A stretch of 64,000 bases of DNA. Source: Ostrinia nubilalis. Lineage: Eukaryota > Arthropoda > Insecta > Lepidoptera > Crambidae. Below are positions 30,101-39,713 of the stretch, in pieces. The notes beneath the pieces are model-generated. The model was given only the letters and a program-made list of their open reading frames with translations. It was not told where the DNA came from and did no database searches. Position 1 is the stretch's first letter. Every line of letters starts with the position of its first letter. Both the position numbers and the translations under genes were made by a program. The stretch lies in the NCBI RefSeq assembly GCF_963855985.1, contig NC_087090.1:15250501-15314500 (forward strand). Direction: 5' to 3'.

Positions 30101-32434
30101 CGGTAAAAAGTAGGAGACGTGAGGCTTCTCGACTATAGCCTCAGAAAGATGACCTAATTCGAGATATTCTTGTATGAAGGCAGAATACATTTGTTTCAAA
30201 TTATGATTCTGATTAAGACGTTTTTCTAGACTAAGAAATCGCTTCTTTGCTGGGAAGTATGAATCGCCAAGGCAATCCGGAGTGTCTATAAGTGGCAACC
30301 TAACACAGAACCTACCATTATTTAATCGGAATGTGTTATCAGTGAAATGCCTTTCACTATCTGATAAAAAAGGTTTTGCTTTAATGTGAGTTGGAAAGTC
30401 TTCATACTCCCAGAACTTAGTTAGTTGCGATTCTAATTCATTTTCATTAATAACAAAATTACAAGAAGTAATTTCAGTGGGTTTTGATCTCTGGTTACAG
30501 ATGGGGCCTGCTATCAACCAGCCCAACTGTGAATTATGTAAGAAGGGTAAGTTATCCCCTAGAGGGCGCTGTTCTGAACCTATGAGTTCCCAAAAGACAT
30601 CAGCCCCCAAAAGGACATCTATAGACGATGGCTTGTAAAAGGAAGGATCTGCTAATTCAATATATGATGGTACATTAAGATGATCAATTAAGATGCGTTT
30701 TTTAGGAAATTTTTCAGTTATATGAGGAAGTACTAAGAAGTCAAGATTGCGAACGAATGTACCCTGCCTAGATCGTATGACCGCAGAGTAGCGTTCTGGA
30801 ACGATATTAACGGATGTATCCCCAATGCCAAGTACATTAGTAGTATTAGATGATTGAGAAGTCAGTTGAAGACGTGATTTTAATCTATTTGTTATAAAAG
30901 AAGACTGACTTCCACTATCCAAAAGTGCGCGAACTGTTTCTACCTTGTTGCTTTGCGGATTAAAAATTTCAATTAAGGCAGTCGATAATAATATCTCTGA
31001 AGATAAGAGAGCTGACATGACGTTAGAAGAAGTTGAGGCTAGTTGCTCACAATTCTCAGTAACTGAGGACTCTTTATTTGACGAAGATTGTATAGAGGTA
31101 TTTACTAATGGTGTGCCTTTCACATGATTAGTCCCTGAATGCGTGGGGTTTGTTGTGGTGTGTTTGTGTAGAATTGTGTTGTGTCGTCTCTTACATACGC
31201 GACAACCTCCCAGTCGGCAGTGCGCCGCATCGTGATCAGGACGCAAACAGTTGTAGCAGAGCTTGTGTTTTGCAGTTTGGGCCCATTTCTCATCGGTTGA
31301 CAGACTGTTGAAAACCTTGCAGTCGAATATGCGATGTTTACCCTGGCACACGACGCACGGCCGCTGACCATCCTTGTTAGCTGAAATTACGAAAGATTTG
31401 GTATTACTTTCACATTTAGCCTGAGGTTTCGAATTTTTATCTCTCTTGGCTCTAAATAATGTTTCTAAAACATCTGCACGACTCTTTAGAAAGGCCTTGA
31501 AATCATTCAATGTAGGCAATGCCTTGAGATTGTTTCGATATTCTTCCCATTTTATACTCGAAATTTGATCTAACTTTGTTGTTACTAGATGAATGATGAT
31601 CGTGTCCCACTGATCGGTGGGTTGACCGAGCGTTTTTAACGCACGTAAATTTTTGGTGACATGATCACTGAGATATCTCAATGATTTATCAGACTCTCGC
31701 TGTAAAGGTTCAATATTAAATAAACTGTTAAGATGGTTAGTAATTAATTGGCGTTCATTGTTATATCGCTCGCACAAGAGTTCCCAAGCTTGAGCATAGT
31801 TTTGATCTGACACCTCTAAGTTTGAAATTACGCGTGCGGCCTCACCTTCAAGATAGGAGCAAAGATAATGAAATTTATGAATGGGCTGAATACTCTCATT
31901 TTTATGAATAAGAGATTCATAAGTGTCACGAAACTCAAACCACTTAAAATAGGCTCCATCAAATTTATGAATTTGAATCATAGGCAATTTAAAACTCATT
32001 GAATTCTTACAATTGTGATTGTGAGTACAAGTTTGAGAACCTTGAGCAGCATCATGAAAACTTTCCTTAGGCTTCGAGGCTTCAATTAAATCTTGAGCTG
32101 TGGCAATGACAAGATGAAGACTTTCTTCTATACTGTCCCTCTCAGCAAATTCATTCACGAGCTCGGCACCATTCAGAACTTCTATACGAGATTGCATGAT
32201 CTCAAACTTGTCTAAAATTCCCATAAATTTATCCAACTTCAGAGTTAACTCATTGACTTGAATTGAAGCTAATTGAAGTTTATCTAATGTTTTCAAACTA
32301 TTGTGAAATTTGGTGATTTGACCTTTAATGGAACTGCGTTTAACCTTAAGTTCTGATAGTTCGTCTAAAGATGAAATGGGTCGCGGAGAAGCGGGCCGCG
32401 GAGAAAGTGTCGATTTAGAATCTGGATTCGACAT
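27137..32434 (-). CDS. gag-pol: BEL/Pao gag-pol polyprotein, intact
   Basis: An open frame of 1765 codons starting MSNPDSKSTLSPRPASPRP, with no stop or frameshift. In order: a coiled-coil-like N-terminus (about 25-120); a DUF1759-type gag domain with FKLPMIQIHKFDG (about 147-300); zinc knuckles CVVCQGKHRIFDC and CYNCLRPDHDAAHC (about 360-415); an aspartic protease of DUF1758 type with LLDSGSQSSF (about 505); a Pao-type reverse transcriptase with FYCDDLLTG (about 912); RNase H with FSDASQAAYGA and WSDSSVALAW (about 1085-1160); integrase with its His/Cys region ending CVTCTR (about 1395-1435) and the DDE triad in VDFAGPF, CDNGRNF and GYVESG (about 1465, 1530, 1578); and a DUF5641-like tail. The order and the YCDD box are diagnostic of BEL/Pao. 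The stop lies a few bases before the purine tract. All catalytic residues that I can check are present. Confidence 0.96.
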   Translation of the reverse strand: MSNPDSKSTLSPRPASPRPISSLDELSELKVKRSSIKGQITKFHNSLKTLDKLQLASIQVNELTLKLDKFMGILDKFEIMQSRIEVLNGAELVNEFAERDSIEESLHLVIATAQDLIEASKPKESFHDAAQGSQTCTHNHNCKNSMSFKLPMIQIHKFDGAYFKWFEFRDTYESLIHKNESIQPIHKFHYLCSYLEGEAARVISNLEVSDQNYAQAWELLCERYNNERQLITNHLNSLFNIEPLQRESDKSLRYLSDHVTKNLRALKTLGQPTDQWDTIIIHLVTTKLDQISSIKWEEYRNNLKALPTLNDFKAFLKSRADVLETLFRAKRDKNSKPQAKCESNTKSFVISANKDGQRPCVVCQGKHRIFDCKVFNSLSTDEKWAQTAKHKLCYNCLRPDHDAAHCRLGGCRVCKRRHNTILHKHTTTNPTHSGTNHVKGTPLVNTSIQSSSNKESSVTENCEQLASTSSNVMSALLSSEILLSTALIEIFNPQSNKVETVRALLDSGSQSSFITNRLKSRLQLTSQSSNTTNVLGIGDTSVNIVPERYSAVIRSRQGTFVRNLDFLVLPHITEKFPKKRILIDHLNVPSYIELADPSFYKPSSIDVLLGADVFWELIGSEQRPLGDNLPFLHNSQLGWLIAGPICNQRSKPTEITSCNFVINENELESQLTKFWEYEDFPTHIKAKPFLSDSERHFTDNTFRLNNGRFCVRLPLIDTPDCLGDSYFPAKKRFLSLEKRLNQNHNLKQMYSAFIQEYLELGHLSEAIVEKPHVSYFLPHHAVFKDSSESTKLRVVFDASARTSSGFSINDLQMVGPNIQDSLFNILLRFRHYQFVLSGDIEKQYRQVVMNELDRDLQLILWRENESLPIKTLRLNTVTYGFSSASFLAARCLWQLGEETADNNIKTIIQNDFYCDDLLTGTDTESDLLIIKNSVSKSLMAGGFNLRKYRSNSQAIIETETQNIDNSNLTLSQSLHTLGLVWNPSQDTLHFDIDDNSASDIVTKRSILSATFKIFDPLGLLTLCTVKPKILLQRLWAHKLDWDEPVPIDIQRAWAHFIDNLKCLKHLIVPRNIFHDKTSYIELHSFSDASQAAYGACIYIKSISLFGEQTINLLCAKSRVAPTKSTTIPRLELSAAMLGTRLAATVNSAFRKPIARCIYWSDSSVALAWINTCPSKLKTYVANRVAIIQELTDSSSWRYVPTAQNPADLASRGTDPQHVQSEKLWWHGPTFLLQPEESWPTLNKDIKIKNLPELKQISSLHTLDSVTSSDSIIDFEKYSNFNKLKRIVAYVNRFINVRCKRQNITGPLSVNELENSLTILVKLSQQKSFAKELDILHHDKKLSPKSHMTSLAPFIDSQGILRVGGRLGKSTYDFSKRHPILLCAKHPLTKLIFTHEHLRLLHAGPQLMLASVREQFWPIGGRDLARRTARRCVTCTRHYGKTMTNIMGNLPSPRVTTDFPFSSVSVDFAGPFLITDRRGRGCKITKCYLCLFICLRFKCVHLEAVSELSKESFILSLRRFISRRGKPREIYCDNGRNFVAAAKEINDFFKHHAVSLQEFASDHDIQFKFSPAYAPNFNGYVESGIKSAKFHIKRILGNTHMTFEELSSLFCQIEAILNSRPISPLSSSPNDYAALTPGHFLLGRPLMSLPAPDLRDVSTTRLDRFRRIEQVRQHFWQRWQTEYITELQQRSKWRVRCKDLQQGDLVILKEDNLPPLLWRLGRVTTLHPGSDGVPRVADIATSRGVVRRALNRICLLHDASPENLES

Positions 32435-33629
32435 TTTAAATTAAATTACTTGAACTTTGCACAAAATAATAGTCAATGAATTAACAAAATGAAAGATGTA
32501 AGAAGTCGGTCAAATCCCGAGGAAGTTAAATTGTAAATAATAAATTGCGAACGGCTTACGCTCCCTATTTTTCCTAATGATGCGGCCAGCTGCCAGCGAC
32601 GCGCGGCAGCGGGTCCGGTTTGCAGGAACGGCACGCGAGACCGCGGCGTCCCGCAGGCCTGGGCGCGCTCGGTGCACGCAGCGGCCTCGCGGCGCGTGGC
32701 GCGTATGCGTTCGGGCCTGGGCACAATCCCAAGGCCACTTTCACTGGAATTGTATGAAGAAAAATGTTTGCAGTGTGAACGTAAGCAAGCGGTGCAATAG
32801 ATATGAAGAAGGTTGATCGTGCAGACTGAAATTATAATTAATTTGATAGGAAAATGTAATGCAAATACTTAATCGAAGGCAAAAATATGTACTGTGAATG
32901 ACTTAGTTTGAGTGGCAGAAAGAAGTAGGCAAGAATTGAGGGCTTTGAATAAATACGCCTTGAAATTAAGAAGGTAATTAGCGCAAATTTTAGGTAAAAT
33001 ATTTAAGAAGTTGGGGAATATGTCGTAGATGATGCTGTAATGCTGTAAAAAGGATGCAAATTATTAACACAATGATGTAGCTATCTGTAAGAAGGCGCTG
33101 CAATGAAAACACGTGGCAGTGTTAACCAGCAAAGAAGTCAGATAGCGGTTACGATGGTACAAAATAGAGGGATGCAATATTAACGATGGTGCAAAATGTA
33201 CGATGATGCAAAATATTTTAATATCTTTACGACGTAAAAGACGATGTATGAATAAATTTACGATGGTTCAACAGGTACGAAGAATTTTCAAAGAAAAAAC
33301 ACTAAAATGAAGAGCTATTGCCTTTACGTTATCAAATCAAGAAGGAAAAAGAAGGAAATGATAAGGTAAGCTCACGGCACTCCCCTTGGAAAGCTGAAGC
33401 ACGCTGCGCAGTGACCTTTGACCTCAATGTTGGCGGCGTGGCAACCGGTGTCTTCGTCTTGAGCGCCAGATTCTCGTAAAATCTCGATGCAGATGCGATA
33501 GATGATGCTTGCCCGATGAATTTCGCTGCGGCGTGGCGAGATGAAACTTCTTCAGGCGTGACGTGATGTTCCGAGACCGCGTGGCGTGGACGTGACTCGA
33601 CCGGTTTTGCGAAAGAGAGATGACACGCG
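32435..33629 (-). other. BEL/Pao 5' leader
   Basis: Untranslated region between the primer-binding site and the gag start. It contains a GC-rich block at about 32573-32725 and loosely repeated 'gatggtgcaaaa/gatgcaaaatatt' phrases near 33150-33220. The frames here are short and unrecognised. It may hold packaging or translation signals. Confidence 0.6.
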
Positions 33630-33646
33630 CCCACCCGGGGGCGCCA
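33630..33646 (-). promoter_or_regulatory. Candidate primer-binding site of BEL/Pao element
   Basis: Three bases after the 5' LTR the minus strand reads TGGCGCCCCCGGGTGGG. The TGG start is as expected for pairing with a tRNA 3' end. tRNA not identified. Confidence 0.65.
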
Positions 33647-33649
33647 AAA

Positions 33650-33876
33650 TGTTCGGGAGAAGTAAATGATACGAAGTACTCTTTTAAAACATGACATTTA
33701 TGTACTTGTTAAACAATGAAATTGTGATTATAAAGAATTAGGTGGACGCGTGCGGTCGGGTGCCGGAGCGGCGGCGAATAGACCGAAGCGACGGGCGGCG
33801 CGGCGCGTGCGGCGGTCGATGCTCCGCCTCCCGCGCCCCGCTCCCGCTGGATGACAGCGCGCCGTGTGCGCGCACA
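33650..33876 (-). repeat. 5' LTR of BEL/Pao element (227 bp)
   Basis: Same sequence as the 3' LTR. It should drive transcription toward lower coordinates. Its upstream boundary is followed on the plus strand by GATAC, the target duplication. Confidence 0.95.
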
Positions 33877-33881
33877 GATAC

Positions 33882-34577
33882 TAAGTACATGTGTTTTAAA
33901 TATTGGGTTTATTATATGGACCTTCTCTGCCCTTCTCGATGATTGTGTCTGTTAATTCTGTCCATCCTTTGTTGTACTAATTAATATTGAAATAACCTCT
34001 AGGAGTATATAGATTGCCCAGTTAGGTGCGATTCTGACAAGAGACAGATAATGTAAATGAAATGCCTGCCCGAAAATTTGTATGAAGAATAAGCCGATAC
34101 CAAATCGGTGTAAAATGCGCACTTTCATGCATGTCCAATGTCCAATACTGATTAACAGCCCGACCCAACTAACAGTCGATGAAAAGTCGGTGGTCTGCGC
34201 CTAGGCGCACTAAGTCTAGACTTAGCACTAAGTCTAGACTTAGTGCTAAGTCTCACGTGTTATAAAGCTCATCACAGAGGGTAGGTGTGACGGAAATTAA
34301 AACCCTGTTTTCCCAAAATAAATAATTGAAAATGCTTAGTCTTATGTGCTGTAGACTATACAGTACATAGTTTCTTGGTGTGCTTTATTTAATTAATAAA
34401 TAACGCCTCTAGCAAACAGACTGCGTGAAGATTTCATGCAAACATTCCAGGCTGTTTGACTAGGCCCTAAGGTTTGTTTGTATCCTCATAGATAAATAAA
34501 TACTTTCTATCAATCTAAATGCGGATCACGATCAAAGAGTGATTGATTTGATTAGACCGGGGTCACCTTTATTGCGT
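33882..34577. other. No gene; palindrome cluster
   Basis: Unassigned sequence apart from the palindromes at 34196-34253. Confidence 0.5.
34196..34253. repeat. Perfect 36-bp palindrome with a 14-bp neighbour
   Basis: TGCGCCTAGGCGCA (34196-34209) is a perfect palindrome. 34218-34253 is a perfect 36-bp palindrome without spacer, centred on TCTAGA. CTAAGTCTAGACTTAG occurs twice, at 34210-34225 and 34228-34243. The structure could extrude as a cruciform. Confidence 0.8.
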
Positions 34578-34578
34578 A

Positions 34579-34801
34579 CTAGCCTTCCGCCGGCGGCTTC
34601 GCTCGCGTGAAATTTTGTCTGTAACAGTAAAACTTCAACGTGCGCGTCTCTGTTGCAAAAAACCGGGATAAAAACTATCCTATGTCCTATCCCAAGACTC
34701 AAACTGTCTCTTTGCCTTTAATCAAAATCGGTTCAGTGGTTTAGGCGTGAAAGCGTGACAGACAGACAGAGTTACTTTAGCATTTTTAATTGTAGTAGGG
34801 A
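34579..34801 (-). mobile_element. Helitron-like element (223 bp)
   Basis: On the minus strand it begins TCCCTACTACAATTAAAA and ends with a hairpin (acgcgagcgaagccgccggc) and CTAG. It lies between A (34578) and T (34802), the Helitron insertion rule. It carries a short (GACA)n run. Confidence 0.7.
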
Positions 34802-35539
34802 TAAACGGATCCGATTAGTTGTTAATCACGGGTACACGTGTACACGTGTACGGATTTTTAATTTCGGGTTTGGACTGTAAATTCGGGCCATTTTAAAACG
34901 ATTTTGAGTTTTCTCAAAATACAACTTCAAATTATTTGTTTAATATTCATGTTTCCAAATATCCCCATATATGCATACTAAAGTAAGTTGGGGTGACGGC
35001 GAACATTGAATTTTTTTTTTAATTTATTTGAAGCGGAGTGTATTCCTTATTTATTAAGATCACAACTAATTAACATGATAAGTAAAACTACTTTATAGTT
35101 TTTTTGGCAAACTAAAAAAAATTAGAAGTTCTTGGTAGACTGTGTCAGTCACCTCAGGTTTTAAATTACGTTACATATTTATTTACACTAGGATGTAAGC
35201 CACCCCAAGGAGTGCCACGAAGCTCAATCTCCCACTTTTTTATCCCAGCTAGCTATCATCAGGAAGTCGTCGGTCCATCGAGAATCTTAATGGCACTCCC
35301 TAATTGCTCATCCCGTCAATTTGTACGACTCATCAATACGAAGGAATATCCTCACATATCACCGAGGAACGTTCAGCTATTTGACTCTTACCACCTCACG
35401 TAGACAATAGGGGATTTAATTATTAACACTCGGCAGTGCCACAATGCAGGAAGGCTTAGTAGGTATATCATGTATGTAATTCTGTTCGTTAGAAGAAAAT
35501 AGTCCCAAAATTCGTGCACAAACTGTACGTTAATCCTAC
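34802..35539. other. No gene; short repeats
   Basis: Contains 'tacacgtgtacacgtgtac' at about 34833-34851 and the second copy of the 80-bp block. Remaining short frames are not recognised. Confidence 0.5.
34935..35014. repeat. 80-bp duplicated block, copy 2
   Basis: Same orientation and, by eye, same sequence as 25144-25223. It is followed by a T-run. Confidence 0.75.
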
Positions 35540-35637
35540 TTCCTACTAATATTATAAATGCGAAAGTTTGGATGTCTGGATATTTTACGCAAAAACCACT
35601 GAACGGATTTTGATGAAACTTTACAGTATTATTGTTT
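35540..35637 (+). mobile_element. Helitron-like 5' fragment
   Basis: tcctactaatattataaatgc gaaag... is the usual start of this element in plus orientation. It is cut short where the opposite-facing element at 35639 begins. Confidence 0.55.
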
Positions 35638-35638
35638 A

Positions 35639-36549
35639 CTAGCGGCCGCCCGCGACTTCGTACGCGTGGATCCCGTTTTACCCCCTTCATCTATCTTACG
35701 CGGTTTAGATTTTTTCATACAAATGTTTTTTCCCGCTAACTCCCGTTCCCGTTAGAATTTCGCAATATCCTGTTGTAACTAAGCTTTAAGTTTACTAAGG
35801 GACCTGCATGCCAAATTTCAAGTGTCTAACTTAAGCGGTTTAGATTTTTCATACAAAAGGATTTTCCCGGTAATTCCTGTTCCTGTGGGAATTTCGGGAA
35901 TTCCTTTCTTAGTGCATCTCTACGGTACCTAAGCTACGTCCCTTATAAATTTCAAGTGCCTACGTTTAGCCGTTTAGGCTGTGCGTGGGTATGTCAGTGA
36001 GTCAGTCATACAAAAGGAATTTCCCGCTAATTCCAGTTCCCGTGGGAATTTTGCGATATCCTGTTGTAACTAAGCTTTAAGTTTACTAAGGTACCTGCAT
36101 GCCAAATTTTAAGCGTCTAACTTACGCGGTTTAAATTTTTTTATACAAATGTTTTTTCCCGCTAACTCCCGTTCCCGTGATAATTTTGCAATATCCTGTT
36201 GTAACTAAGCTTTAAATTTACTAAGGTACCTGCATGCCAAATTTCAAGCGTCTATCTTACGTGGCTTAGATTTTTTCATACAAATGTTTTTTCTCGCTAA
36301 TTCCCGTTCCCGTAGGAATTTTGCAATATCCTGTTATAACTAAGCTTTAAGTTTACTAAGGTACCTGCTTGCCAAATTTCAAGCGTCTAACTTAAGCGGT
36401 TTAGATTTTTCATACAAAAGGATTTTCCCGCTAATGCCCGTTCCCGTGGGAATTCCTAAGTATCCTATAACCTGCCCAGGAGTATGAAGAATAATTGTAC
36501 CAAGTTTCGTTAAAATCCGTCGAGTAGTTTTTGTTTCTATAAGGAACAT

Positions 36550-36598
<49 letters not shown>

Positions 36599-36717
36599 AA
36601 TTTTATTGATTGCATTTTTGGCATCAGTATCGATCACTAATCACCCCCTGATAGTTATTTTGAAAATATATTTCATGTACAGAATTGACCTCTCTACAGA
36701 TTTATTATAAGTATAGA
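35639..36717 (-). mobile_element. Long Helitron-like element with internal tandem units (1079 bp)
   Basis: On the minus strand it starts TCTATACTTATAATAAATC and ends in a GC-rich stem plus GGCCGCTAG, between A (35638) and T (36718). The interior is a ladder of about 135-bp units, each with 'tatcctgttgtaactaagct' and 'ggtacctgcatgccaaattt', and a (GACA)n run at about 36550-36596. No protein is encoded; the repeated Cys-Leu-Ser-Val frames are only the microsatellite. A near-identical copy in opposite orientation is at 62191-63238. Confidence 0.75.
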
Positions 36718-36731
36718 TATAGATAACCCAG

Positions 36732-37050
36732 TCTTAGAAATAACACCCACTACGTCAGCGTGACGTCATATCGTTCGATCCTGTTGTCTCTGTCTTAAAG
36801 AGGGAAGGCACGAGAAACCGGCCGCCCCGCGCGCCGCCACACTTTGCTCGAGCGCTTGGCTGTGACGGACGTTCTCTCGGTTCAGGGACTGTGATATTTG
36901 TGACCTAGATCATTATTTCTGCCATAGGCATATTTCTTTATTACGTTAATTTGATTTGTGGAATTATTGGTTTCGGTTATGTAATAAATCGATATCTGCT
37001 GGTGCCGTACATTACTTTTAAAAAAGCACTCTCACCTCTGATCCTTAAGA
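36732..37050 (+). repeat. Left direct repeat (LTR-like, 319 bp)
   Basis: It starts TCTTAGAAATAACACCC and ends GATCCTTAAGA, so the ends are a short inverted repeat (TCTTA/TAAGA) and not the common TG/CA. It contains a CpG-rich block 'ggccgccccgcgcgccgcc' and an AATAAA-like site near the end. Confidence 0.8.
36761..36768. promoter_or_regulatory. CRE-like palindrome TGACGTCA in LTR
   Basis: A perfect TGACGTCA, the consensus for CREB/ATF factors, preceded by a second ACGTCA-type half-site. The same site recurs in the right repeat at 40210-40217. A regulatory role is inference only. Confidence 0.35.
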
Positions 37051-37140
37051 TCAGAAGTGGGATTGACCACGCGTTCTAACCGTTTTTGCCATCTATTTTT
37101 GCCTTAGTTTGTGATTATCAGTGCAGTGTTAAAAGTTAAG

Positions 37141-37660
37141 ATGACCAGGCGTTCGTCTAGATTAAAAAAAGAACGTGATTATTCTCGTAGACAGTGTCGT
37201 GATAAAAGTTAGTTAAACGTCGGGTTTGTGTCGAATGCCGCCGTTAAATGAACGTGTGCATCGATTGAGTATTGAGTATCGAGGTAGGTCACCTAGGCGA
37301 TGTGTACGCACTCCGCGTCGTAGTCCTATTGGGAATCGTGAATATTCACGTAGCCCTCATAGTGATTTTTGTAGGCGCTGTTACAGTTCGTACGGCCGCC
37401 GCCATAGCTCGCGCGACGATGTGTTTGGGAAAATTTCCTCGCGAATTGACTCGTTTGAGGGTGGATTGCAACTGTAAGTGACACCGTCCAATGTTTTTCT
37501 GGAGCTTGTTTGTGATGGAATCGTTACGTGTCTCATTTGCGACAGTATGGGCAATAAAAAGGGTGGCACTGCCCAAAGGAAACTAAGTGCGGTCCTACAG
37601 CGCGACGCGACTGCGAAACCGTCACCGTCGACACCGGATGATGGGAGGAGTAATAAATAG
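37141..37660 (+). pseudogene. Arg/Ser-rich gag-like remnant
   Basis: MTRRSSRLKKERDYSRRQCR begins at 37141 and stops after 24 codons. In a shifted frame (37226-37477) 'RGRSPRRCVRTPRRSPI ... YSRSPH' and 'DDVFGKISSRIDSFEGGLQ' follow, and a third piece lies at 37478-37660. The Arg/Ser-rich start followed by a short helical segment recalls gag N-termini of some Gypsy elements, but I cannot name the family. It is clearly broken by stops and frameshifts. Confidence 0.4.
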
Positions 37661-38964
37661 GCTTGTGTAGTACATGTACTATGTACTAATAGGAAGCAAT
37701 TCCTTTAGTTCACTTTAATACAGCCGATCACGAATAAATAGGTGTGAACGAGACGTTAAATTGGTGACAAGCGCGCGCGTGCGAGATGGATTCGGCTCTG
37801 TGAGTGTGTTGCGAGTATTTTGCGACATTGTACTTAAAGGTGATAGTAATAAAGACTGATTAAAAAAATCGGTGTACGAAAATGAACTAACTACATTTGA
37901 CCAATTGTAGGTACTAGTTCGGAGCGATCCGTTCAGTGTCCGAGTAAGAACAAGCCTAGTAATAAATATTGCACGTTTTGTATTGGTCATTTTGTCGATT
38001 CTCGCTTTCAAAAGCAGCGTTTGGGGATTCGAGTGGGAGGCGGTCTTCAAGTGTGTTTTTGCTTAGAGTCGAATCCCAGCTCAGTGGCATAATACCCGCA
38101 ATATTAGTGTAAAAAGTACCCGTTAATATTTTGATTGACAGCGGGTCGGACATTTCGTTAATGTCCTAATCAGTTTTGAAGCGTTTTAATTTTATTTTAA
38201 TAGAATCCCGACTTATCGTTTGATGCGAGGAATCGGAAGTCAGGAGGTTGAATCAACTTCGAACGTGACGACTTTTCAAAATCTTGTAAGCAACGCGATA
38301 GTTCTTGTGGTTTTCGTGATGCGATGCCTCAGTTAAAATTTTGGTTTGACCAAACAAAATAATTATGTAGTGGGTAACCTTCCTACGTCTTCGTCTACTG
38401 TCGACTCCAATATCGCGCTCTGACCCTGAATGTCGTGCGCTGCCTTTGCTGGATTCCGAGAGGCGCATTCCTGTGGATGCGGTGGCCCTGGGGGCATGGA
38501 GCAAGAGCACCAGCGCGACCCGCGCAACTACCAGGGAGGACGTAGTGAACAGGAATATTGGCGCTGTCTGGTTTGCTACAAACAAGGTCCTGTCACTTTT
38601 GTATTTCTTTTCTTATCTACCCTTGTATACTCACGGACATTGCCCGGGGGCGGCGTGACCGGAGGGAGCGGCGAGCGTTCGGCGAACGAACGAGCAATGT
38701 TCGGTTCGCGAGCGAACATCGAAGAAGACGATCCTAACGAATATGTGCATAATTTTTGATATTTGATGTGCAGAGGAAGGCCGAGCGTGTATTTTGAAGT
38801 GAACGTGCTGCCCAAACGGGCGCTGGCGCATCACCGCTATGACTTGGAGTTGCTGGCTGGGTCCTGCATCGAAAAACCCAGGAGGCCGCCGAGCACATGG
38901 GCTCGTGGCGCGGCGAGTGGACTCCAGGGGCTTGCGGAGCATTCTTGGAGGATGGCGAATCTTC
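37661..38964 (+). other. Coding-like debris inside composite element
   Basis: Higher GC from about 38400 on. Fragments include 'CTFCIGHFVDSR' near 37970-38005 and 'EQEYWRCLVCYKQG' near 38545-38587, both Cys-rich, and a compact plus frame at 38763-39032. The block gttcggcgaacgaacgag ... gttcgcgagcgaac at about 38678-38718 is internally repetitive. No family recognised. Confidence 0.35.
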
Positions 38965-39515
38965 ACTTGACATGCAAATACGGCCTCTGTCAGTTTCTGG
39001 CTTTGTCCAGGCAGACGCTGACTGGTTTTTAATACCTGAAGCGTAGTGTTGACTTTGACATGCAAATACGGCCTCTGTCAGTTTCTGGCTTTGTCCAGGC
39101 AGACGCTGACTGGTTTTTAATACCTGAAGCGTAGTGTTGACTTTGACATGCAAATACGGCCTCTGTCAGTTTCTGGCTTTGTCCAGGCAGACGCTGACTG
39201 GTTTTTAATACCTAAAGCGTAGTGTTGACTTTGACATGCAAATACGGCCTCTGTCAGTTTCTGGTTTTGTCCAGGCAGACGTTGATGGTTTTTAATACCT
39301 GATGCGTAGTGTTGATTTTGACATGCAAATACGGCCTCTGTCAGTTTCTGGCTCTGTCCAGGCAGACGTTGATGGTTTTTAATACCAGATGCGTAGTTTT
39401 GATTTTGACATGCAAAGACGGCCTCTGTCAGTTTCTGGCTCTGTCCAGGCAGACGCCGCGGGTTTTTAATACCCAAGGTGTAGTGTTGGCATGCAAATAT
39501 GGCCTCTGCTGACGG
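38965..39515. repeat. 88-bp minisatellite, seven units
   Basis: 'CATGCAAATACGGCCTCTGT' begins at 38971, 39059, 39147, 39235, 39322, 39409 and 39490 (variants in the last two), so spacing is 88, 88, 88, 87, 87 and 81. The first units are almost identical; later ones diverge and shorten. It sits wholly inside the LTR-flanked element. Confidence 0.9.
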
Positions 39516-39713
39516 CGACGGGTTAGTAAGCACATTATGCAAACTTTGGGCCTCTTTTGTGCTTACTGTTCTAACTAATCTACGGATAATAGCATTCCGG
39601 AGCTATTATTCGTAGGACTAGTAATTTTCTTTCACTAATTGTTTTTATTTTATTATTCACTATCTGAGTTTAGTTAATTTGAATGAACGTCAGTTTGGGT
39701 CTCTTATCGCAAT

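Larger units (their letters stand above)
26891..33876 (-). mobile_element. BEL/Pao LTR retrotransposon, complete and intact
   Basis: A 6986-bp element on the minus strand: 227-bp LTRs that look identical, a primer-binding site, one 1765-codon gag-pol frame and a purine tract. The duplication GATAC stands at 26886-26890 and 33877-33881. Identical LTRs and an unbroken frame point to a very recent insertion that may still be mobile. No envelope gene is seen. Confidence 0.96.

Noticed and set aside
27180..32000. Plus-strand frames across the BEL/Pao coding region
   Set aside because: Shadows of the intact minus-strand gag-pol frame.
36379..36637. Open frames rich in Cys-Leu-Ser-Val, also at 44080-44292 and 62265-62450
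   Set aside because: They are translations of the (GACA)n/(GTCT)n microsatellite inside Helitron-like elements, not proteins.
38965..39515. CRISPR-like array of regular repeats
   Set aside because: Units are contiguous 88-bp tandem copies without unique spacers, in a eukaryotic genome.
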